A DNA stretch of 64,000 bases from JAKAVN01 sp963734845. GTDB lineage: Bacteria > Desulfobacterota > Binatia > Binatales > Binataceae. Below are positions 58,394-64,000 of this stretch, one piece after another; within the stretch, counting starts at the first letter, position 1; the number at the start of each line of letters is the position of its first letter. The stretch spans positions 186,001-250,000 of the forward strand of contig CAVTIS010000012.1 in NCBI GenBank assembly GCA_963734845.1, read 5' to 3'. The position numbers and the translations under genes were made by a program. The notes beneath the pieces are model-generated. The model searched no databases. It saw nothing but the letters and a program-made list of their open reading frames with translations, and had not been told where the DNA came from.

Positions 58394-59914
58394 TTAGCCA
58401 CGCAACGGCTTGCCATCGCGATCACAGAAGCCGACATCATAAGTCGGCAGGCCATCGGGCGCGGCCCGATTCCACGGTTGATATTCTGCGGGTAGTTCCT
58501 GAAAACCGGGGAAACTAACGACGCGCGGCGGGCCATAGACACCCTTTTGCTGGACCGCCGCCAGCGCGGCCATGGCCAACGCCACAACCACGTCGATCTT
58601 GTGCGATTGTTTTTCTTTAGCCAGTTTCCAGCCGCGCGCCGATTCACTAGCCACGGTCTGAAGCACAGACTTGCGCATCGCGGCATCGGGATAGACTACC
58701 AAGTTGCGGGCCTTGATTAGTTCGTAAAGGTTGTTACTGGCTTCGGTGAGATTGGGCAGGGTCTGAGTAAACTCGGCCATCGGCAACCCGCGCTTGCTGA
58801 GCCGCTGGGCCACGGCGACCATTTGGTACGGATCGTAAACAATTTGTTTGACTGCGTAGCGCTGCCGGAAATTGAGCAGCTCATATTCGACCTGGGCTTC
58901 AAAGTTGATTGGATCGTCCGGCGCGGGTTGAAAAACGCGATGGGCGATAAGCTGAACTTTCTTTGTTAGCTTGTCATAGGAGCACGCCACAATCGCAGTT
59001 GAGTCTCGTTTGACGCTCGCGTCCACTCCCACGAATACCGGCAAAGATGCGTCGCGCGGGATGGGCGCGCAATTGCTATTCACACAGCCGTCCCACTCTT
59101 CGGCGGAGATAAAAGTTGTTTCGCTGGAGACCCAGCGGTTTTCAATCATGCGGGCGAAGGCGTTAGGGCGCAACTGCCCGCGCATCTGCTCGATCCATTC
59201 GGGTGTCTGCCACGGTGCAACCGGCGCGTGCGTCCAGTACGCGATCAGGCCGTTGTCACGGTAGAGACTGGGCGCTACCTGCTCACCTTGCAGGGCGCGA
59301 TTGTAGAGCGATTCGAGCAAGTCAGACTCACCGGAAAATCCGGCATAGGTCACAGTCAGGCGGACGCTGGGCGTGCGGGTTGGAACCGGAATCATTTCAT
59401 CAAATAAACGATGGGAGCGTTCCGATACGTAACCCCACAGTTCATCGAAGACCGTGATGGTCGGGTTCGCGCCCGCTGCGCTGGAGTACTCACTAGCGAT
59501 TGCGGTTATCGTCGCGCCAGTGGACAGGAAGGTTAGCCGGTTCGCCTGTATCTTGACCGCATCGCGGAGCATGGGGCTTGCTTGGCAGATACGGCAGACG
59601 GCTTGAAAGACGCGGCCTTGGGCCTGATCGAAATCGTTCGCGATGCAGTAGCCTTCGGCGTACGGTCCGCCCAGACAGACAATCACGTAAAGTATGATCA
59701 GCGCGGCGAGCAGGGTCTTACCCGACTTCTTCGGCGCACTGAAAATTATTTCGGGATATGGCAGCGAGCCATCGGGCAACGGAGTGAAGGCGCGGCGCAG
59801 GAATTCGATTTGTTCGGGATACAGATCGAACGGCCTGTTGGTCTCGGGATTGATGAGCACGGAAGTGATGAACGCAACCGGGTCACGCTTCCATTGCGCC
59901 AGTTGGGATTTCAC
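58394..59914 (-). CDS. terL: Phage terminase large subunit
   Basis: A 506-residue DNA-packaging motor. The ATPase has Walker A SAPKKSGKT (59-67) and Walker B TVFDELW with Asp157 and Glu158. The nuclease has acidic residues Asp298 (FVGVDAS), Asp361 (YDPYQM) and Asp441 (HKIDVVVAL). The length and order match a Terminase_1/YmfN-like type. The start overlaps the small subunit's stop by 4 bases (ATGA). A host match or cos/pac class cannot be set without searches. Confidence 0.93.
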   Translation of the reverse strand: MKSQLAQWKRDPVAFITSVLINPETNRPFDLYPEQIEFLRRAFTPLPDGSLPYPEIIFSAPKKSGKTLLAALIILYVIVCLGGPYAEGYCIANDFDQAQGRVFQAVCRICQASPMLRDAVKIQANRLTFLSTGATITAIASEYSSAAGANPTITVFDELWGYVSERSHRLFDEMIPVPTRTPSVRLTVTYAGFSGESDLLESLYNRALQGEQVAPSLYRDNGLIAYWTHAPVAPWQTPEWIEQMRGQLRPNAFARMIENRWVSSETTFISAEEWDGCVNSNCAPIPRDASLPVFVGVDASVKRDSTAIVACSYDKLTKKVQLIAHRVFQPAPDDPINFEAQVEYELLNFRQRYAVKQIVYDPYQMVAVAQRLSKRGLPMAEFTQTLPNLTEASNNLYELIKARNLVVYPDAAMRKSVLQTVASESARGWKLAKEKQSHKIDVVVALAMAALAAVQQKGVYGPPRVVSFPGFQELPAEYQPWNRAAPDGLPTYDVGFCDRDGKPLRG

Positions 59915-60468
59915 GTTTGCGCTCCGTCGCCTTCATCGTTGTGCTTGTCGGGCTGGCTTGTCTTCAGCCAACGCGAACCATTTTTGCTTGGGCGACCGAT
60001 GCGCGTTGCCGCCGCTTCGATGGCTTGAGCATCCATCGGCTTGGGCTTGATTCGGCCTGTGTCTTCCGCGCCTTGCGTCTCAACTACTTCAGCATCAATC
60101 ATCGCTGCCGCCAGATCGGGCAACCCATTATTCAATTTCATCGCAGCGCGCGCGGCTGGAGTCATAGCCAATTCGCGAGCGTAGACGATTTGAACAGAGC
60201 GCAGCGAGCGGAAGTCAGCAAGCAATTTGCGCGGCTCACCCTTATTCTCGCCGCTGGTTTGCAGCATCCCCTCGCGGCGCAAGTGGGCGAATGCCAGATC
60301 GCTTAGAATTTCCAATTGTGCCCATGCCCGCGCGGCTGGAATATCGCTTTCTCGCAACCACGGCATGACGCGGCGCATCACACGCACCAAGCGTTGCACC
60401 TTGCGGTCGCGCATGGCGGACCCGTTAGGGGACCGGGTGTGTAGATGGGTTGTGATCGCGCGGGTCAT
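59911..60468 (-). CDS. Phage terminase small subunit-like (P27 type)
   Basis: A 185-residue mostly helical protein. RAWAQLEILSDLAFAHLRRE and RSVQIVYARELAMTPAARAA match P27-type small terminase subunits, which recognise phage DNA for packaging. The C-terminal half is low-complexity with charged residues. Placement just upstream of TerL with a 4-base overlap supports the call. The ATG at 60468 has no strong SD. It points away from the origin-like region. Confidence 0.78.
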   Translation of the reverse strand: MTRAITTHLHTRSPNGSAMRDRKVQRLVRVMRRVMPWLRESDIPAARAWAQLEILSDLAFAHLRREGMLQTSGENKGEPRKLLADFRSLRSVQIVYARELAMTPAARAAMKLNNGLPDLAAAMIDAEVVETQGAEDTGRIKPKPMDAQAIEAAATRIGRPSKNGSRWLKTSQPDKHNDEGDGAQT

Positions 60469-60581
60469 CGGTGTTGGTAAAGTGTTGACAAAAAGTTTCA
60501 GGTGTTCCGGTCCGGTTCAGGCATTCAAATTCCATTCTGCCACAGTCTCTTCGTGACACCAGATAAAGCGGCAGGCGGCGA

Positions 60582-60600
60582 ATCTGATATGAAGTCAGAT
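60582..60600. promoter_or_regulatory. Candidate operator palindrome
   Basis: ATCTGA (60582-60587) and TCAGAT (60595-60600) form a perfect inverted repeat with a 7-base spacer, 114 bases upstream of the small terminase start. It may bind a repressor. Confidence 0.4.
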
Positions 60601-60739
60601 GCCGCGCCTCTAATCGTGCGCTTTCGGGCTATCTGGGGCAAGCTGGGCGGGTGAAATGTGTGCGGCAGGTCTGTCTCATCGGCGGCGGCGCTGAGTGGCG
60701 AAGGGTCTGATAGGTGAATCGAATCTCATTTTTTTACCA

Positions 60740-61094
60740 CCCCAACCTCCGAAGGAGGTTGGGGAAAGGTTGGGGGTATGTAAGTAGTTGATTTGTCTCA
60801 CTTTCCCCAACCTCCCAACCTTCCCAACCTCAAACCCTCTTTTCCGGCCCGGTGTACTGTGCCCCCGCGTATGCCATCTACTCCCTTACCTTCCCAAATA
60901 GGCTGACACACTCTCAAATAAAGAGAATATTACCTATTAGACCCAGCCGCAGGGACACCCATAGCAGAGGCAGTGTGTGCGTAAAGGGCAAAAGACAGGT
61001 TTTAGGTTGGGGAGGTTGGGAGGTTGGGGAAAGTGAGACAAATCAACTACTTACATTCCCCAACCTGTCCCCAACCTTCTATCAAGGTTGGGGA
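60740..61094. repeat. Origin-like field of CCCAACC motifs inside a 62-bp inverted repeat
   Basis: The stretch 60469-61399 has no supported gene. In it, CCCAACC or its complement occurs 12 times (six each way) between 60740 and 61094. Arms 60768-60830 and 61004-61065 are near-perfect reverse complements of about 62 bases. Two smaller hairpins flank them: CCCCAACCTCC/GGAGGTTGGGG and CCCCAACCTT/AAGGTTGGGG. An AT-rich segment (near 60913-60945) lies between the arms. This looks like a replication origin with iterons or a divergent control region. Confidence 0.7.
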
Positions 61095-61210
61095 CCTAAC
61101 TTTCGCCGCCACTTATCGACATAGCCCGCCACATATAGTAATGTCTCGCCACAGGGTAGCCGAGTAGCTACCGAACTGAGAAACATACTTCAAGGTTAAG
61201 CGGCTGACGG

Positions 61211-61316
61211 GGGTGAGTACCCTCCAGACGCAGCGGCGGGCGAGTACCGCGCTAACCGTCGATGACGGTGACAACCTTGTTGGGCGCTGCGTCTCAGGAA
61301 CAGCCGGGCGAGTACC
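61211..61316 (+). repeat. Three GGGYGAGTACC direct repeats
   Basis: GGGTGAGTACC at 61211-61221, GGGCGAGTACC at 61238-61248 and again at 61306-61316, just upstream of the AlpA-like gene. They may be operators of that regulator. Confidence 0.5.
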
Positions 61317-61399
61317 GGCGAGACCCCGCCGAACGAGTTTCGGTGCGGCACCACTTCTCTTGGCCCGACCGTCATTCGATGGTCAACAAGGGGAATGCT

Positions 61400-61612
61400 A
61401 TGCCGCCAGCCGCGCGATCATCCCCGCATATTCCGCTCACCCGCTTCCTGAACAAGGCCGAAGTCCTCACCCTGACTGCGCTCACTAGCCGGACTCTGGA
61501 TCGGCTGGAATCGCAAGACGCCTTTCCGCGCAGGCGCATGTTGTCGCCGCGCAAGCGTGGATGGTTGTCAACCGAGATTCAGGCGTGGATTGCCGCCCGG
61601 CCTTGCAGGTAG
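61400..61612 (+). CDS. AlpA-like phage transcriptional regulator/excisionase
   Basis: A 70-residue winged-helix/MerR-like HTH protein: PLTRFLNKAEVLTLTALTSR, TLDRLESQDAFPRRRMLSPR and KRGWLSTEIQAWIAAR follow the AlpA family order (recognition helix, then the wing). AAGGGGA sits 5 bases before the ATG at 61400, which decides the start. AlpA-type proteins act on integrase or excision control and on early phage promoters. It precedes the replication gene by 87 bases. Confidence 0.85.
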   Translation: MPPAARSSPHIPLTRFLNKAEVLTLTALTSRTLDRLESQDAFPRRRMLSPRKRGWLSTEIQAWIAARPCR

Positions 61613-61699
61613 TCCGTGTCGCAACTTCTTTCTACCGCAGAAAGTTACGCCTGCGTGGATGCCGTTCCAACGCAGGCGCATCCAAGGGAAGAAAACAAC

Positions 61700-64000
61700 G
61701 TGAACAAGAAAATCTTACCAAAGGCCAATGGCCAAAACAAACCTGCCACACTCGATCTATCCGAAGACCACCGCACCCAGTTGCTAGTCGATTCCGCCAT
61801 CGCGCCCGAAGTAGTCGCGGCGCGGGGCTACCAGACCGTCACTACCAAGGCGCGCCTCAGAGAGGCTGGATTCGGTGAGGCGCAGCGTATCGTTCCCGCG
61901 ATTTTGATTCCGATGTATACGCTGGGAAGCGAGTTGGCCACCTACCAAAGCCGTCCGGACATGCCGCGCGTGGTCGGGGATAGGGTAGTCAAATACGAGT
62001 CCGTCCCGAGATCCGCACCTTTGGTGGATGTCCACCCGTTCCTGACCCGTCCTCAGCCGGACGGCAAAGACGCGTTAATCAATGATGTCTCCGTCCCCTT
62101 GCTTGTCACCGAAGGTGTCAAGAAATCCGATTGCGCAATCTCCATCGGCCTGTGTTGTGTGACTCTTCTGGGCGTCAGCGCTTGGCGGCACTGCGCATTC
62201 TGGAACGCTGCCCGGATCAAAGGGCGCAAGCTGTTCATCTGCTACGACAATGATGTCGCGCTGAAGCTGGAAGTATGGCGCGAAATGGCCAAACTCACGG
62301 AGTTTCTAAAGCAGCAAGGCGCGGAAATACTTTATATTTACTTGCCGCGCGGCGAGCACGGCGCGAAAATCGGTTTGGACGATTGGGCAGCGGCGCGTCA
62401 CGCCGAAGGTCTGACCAAAGAACAAATCCGCAGTGCCCTGTTTGAACTGGCCACAGACACGCTGATCGACCCGCCGCAGAGTGATCATACTGCTTTTGAC
62501 GGGCGGCCTAAAATCACAATCAAGTTTCGGCACGTTCGCGATTTAACGGACGAAGCGTTGGACGCGATTCGTAGGGCTAACGACAAGGAACTGCCGGAGT
62601 TTTTTGTTCAGAGCACGGCCATGGTCCGGCTGCGTGTTGATATTGCGCCGCCTGTCGTGGAACCGCTGGGCAATCATTCTCTTCGTGGCGCATTGGACCG
62701 GGTAGCGAACTGGACCAACATCTCCAGATCGGGGAAGGAGTACCCAGACAAAGTACCTGTTGAAGTGGTGTCCGATATTTTATCGCTACCGGGCTACAAC
62801 GGTACTCTGCCGAAACTGACTACGGTCGCGACCACGCCGTTTTTTAACGCTAATGGGGACCTGATCGCCGCCTCCGGCTATCATCAATATGCTGACACCT
62901 ACCTCTATCTGGCCCCAGAGTTGTCAATCCCGGCACTGTCGATCACACCGTCCGCCGCCGACATCGCGCGGGCCAAGCATCTGCTTATAACCGAACTGCT
63001 CGGTGATTTCCGCTTCGCCAGTGCCTGCGGTCTGCCGCACACGCTCGCGGTCTTACTATATGGCCCGATGCGTCAGTTTATCAACACGCACGCGCCTTTA
63101 TACGTAACTGATGCACCCACCGCAGGGTCTGGTAAAGGTCTGATAATGGACTGTGCCAGTATCACTCTGACCGGTGGACCTGTAGTCGTAATAGCCGAAA
63201 CCAAAGACGAGGAGGAAATGCGCAAGAAGGTGACTAGCCAGTTGATGTGCGGCGCATCGTTCGTTTTGTTCGATAACATCAGGCGCATAATGGATAGCGG
63301 CGCTTTCGCTGCAGTGCTCACTTCGGATGTTTGGGGTGATCGCATTCTTGGCGGACTCAAGGACGTGAAGATCGACAATCGCGTCCAGTGGGCGGCGACT
63401 GGTAACAATCTGCGCTTCACCGGGGAGATGCTGCGCCGCACCATACCGGCGCGCATCGATGTCGGTATGGAGCATCCGGAGATGCGTTTACCGTCCGCGT
63501 TCCGGCACGCGGACCTGCGAACGTGGGCCAAGCAGAATCGCGGAGAACTGCTTTGGGCCGTGCTTACTTTGGTCCGGAACTGGTTCGCGCAGGGCGCGCC
63601 CAGATTCAATGACCGGGCACTTGGCAGTTTTGAAAACTGGTCACAGATTGTTGGTGGAGTGCTGGCGGCGGCTGGAATTGAAGGCTTCCTCGCTGGCCGC
63701 GAGTTATTCGCCGACAGTGGGGACACCGAAAGCGCAGCCTTCCGGACTTTCATCAACGCTTGGTTCGATGTGTTCCAAAGCAAACCGGTTACCGTGAACG
63801 ACCTGATCACATTAGCCAAAACGCATCTGGCGCTGGCTGAGGAAGACCGCTCCAGCCGCACGATTCTGGGCGGCATGCTCGGCAAACGGCGCGACAACGT
63901 TTTTGGTAATTACAAATTGGTCGCCGCACCATACACCGACGATCATGGCCGCTCACGGTCGGGATGGAAACTTGTCGCAGTGGACAGGCAACCCACTACC
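61700..64000 (+). CDS. Toprim (DUF3854) plus AAA+ helicase replication protein, 3' truncated by window
   Basis: The frame is open from GTG at 61700 to the end of the window (767 codons). The N-terminal part matches a DUF3854 Toprim-like domain: Glu138 in VTEGVKK, Asp183 and Asp185 in CYDNDV, and GLDDWAA after them. The C-terminal part has a P-loop, DAPTAGSGKGLIMD with Lys479, and Walker B-like SFVLFDNIRR, as in phage primase-helicases. It lies next to an origin-like repeat field, so it is probably the replication initiator. AAGGGA lies upstream of the start. The stop is outside the window. Confidence 0.85.
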   Translation, partial: MNKKILPKANGQNKPATLDLSEDHRTQLLVDSAIAPEVVAARGYQTVTTKARLREAGFGEAQRIVPAILIPMYTLGSELATYQSRPDMPRVVGDRVVKYESVPRSAPLVDVHPFLTRPQPDGKDALINDVSVPLLVTEGVKKSDCAISIGLCCVTLLGVSAWRHCAFWNAARIKGRKLFICYDNDVALKLEVWREMAKLTEFLKQQGAEILYIYLPRGEHGAKIGLDDWAAARHAEGLTKEQIRSALFELATDTLIDPPQSDHTAFDGRPKITIKFRHVRDLTDEALDAIRRANDKELPEFFVQSTAMVRLRVDIAPPVVEPLGNHSLRGALDRVANWTNISRSGKEYPDKVPVEVVSDILSLPGYNGTLPKLTTVATTPFFNANGDLIAASGYHQYADTYLYLAPELSIPALSITPSAADIARAKHLLITELLGDFRFASACGLPHTLAVLLYGPMRQFINTHAPLYVTDAPTAGSGKGLIMDCASITLTGGPVVVIAETKDEEEMRKKVTSQLMCGASFVLFDNIRRIMDSGAFAAVLTSDVWGDRILGGLKDVKIDNRVQWAATGNNLRFTGEMLRRTIPARIDVGMEHPEMRLPSAFRHADLRTWAKQNRGELLWAVLTLVRNWFAQGAPRFNDRALGSFENWSQIVGGVLAAAGIEGFLAGRELFADSGDTESAAFRTFINAWFDVFQSKPVTVNDLITLAKTHLALAEEDRSSRTILGGMLGKRRDNVFGNYKLVAAPYTDDHGRSRSGWKLVAVDRQPTT

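Larger units (their letters stand above)
54933..64000. mobile_element. Integrated prophage-like element, left end and about 9 kb of body
   Basis: The element is marked by a tyrosine integrase next to a broken host gene, terminase small and large subunits, an AlpA-like regulator and a Toprim/AAA+ replication protein. Base composition is lower in GC than the host, with AT-rich intergenic stretches. The left boundary is placed where receiver-domain homology ends (about 54930). Portal, capsid, tail and lysis genes are not in the window, so whether it is a full phage or a satellite cannot be decided. The right end lies past 64000. Confidence 0.85.

Noticed and set aside
60740..61094. CRISPR array
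   Set aside because: Motifs are short, occur in both directions and with uneven spacing; no uniform repeat-spacer pattern and no cas genes are seen.

Overview
The window is a GC-rich bacterial chromosome segment with a prophage-like element at its right end. The host carries hopanoid tailoring genes (hpnI, hpnJ), acyl-CoA genes (family III CoA-transferase, crotonase), a selenocysteine peroxiredoxin with its own SECIS hairpin, and one complete 16S-tRNA-Ile-tRNA-Ala-23S-5S operon. This fits a deltaproteobacterium-like lineage (Desulfobacterota or Binatota type), but that placement is inference; the 16S gene at 39525-41088 would settle it.

Layout. 1-4123: end of a heavy-metal RND adaptor gene and the full pump gene. 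4249-6882: SMP-30-type hydrolase, selenoprotein peroxiredoxin, CoA-transferase. 6879-10529 (minus): hpnJ-hpnI-DMT transporter operon. 10701-16081: small channel-like membrane protein, small exported protein, a flippase-like membrane protein (HpnL type) with an ArnT-like glycosyltransferase, and gamma-glutamyltransferase. 16228-22086: crotonase, universal stress protein, Hsp20, an ATPase-degenerate Lon-like protease, nicotinate phosphoribosyltransferase. 22136-36002: a cell-surface block of two PMT-like proteins, four large paralogous GT-C-like membrane proteins and two methyltransferases. 36118-39202: DAHP synthase, RskA-like membrane protein, MFS transporter. 39313-45208: rRNA operon with a clear promoter, repeated boxA-like leaders and a strong terminator. 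45347-48220: a set of small redox and hydrolase-like proteins. 48378-54444: glycine-zipper lipoprotein, MetE-like protein, zinc ribbon, AstA-like acyltransferase, M20 peptidase, UbiE/MenG methyltransferase.

From about 54933 to the end of the window lies an integrated phage-like element. It has cut a receiver-domain gene inside its conserved phospho-acceptor motif. It carries a tyrosine integrase, a small CxxC-type protein, a 71-nt tRNA gene with an odd anticodon loop, an acetyltransferase, terminase small and large subunits, an amber-interrupted small ORF, an origin-like field of 12 CCCAACC motifs inside a 62-bp inverted repeat, an AlpA-like regulator and a Toprim-plus-AAA+ replication protein that runs off the end. 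Its right attachment site is outside the window.

The most informative signals are the UGA-encoded peroxiredoxin with its SECIS, the tandem GT-C-like family, the perfect 24-bp palindrome translated inside ubiE, and the element's attachment and origin regions. All family names rest on motifs read by eye; no database search was run.
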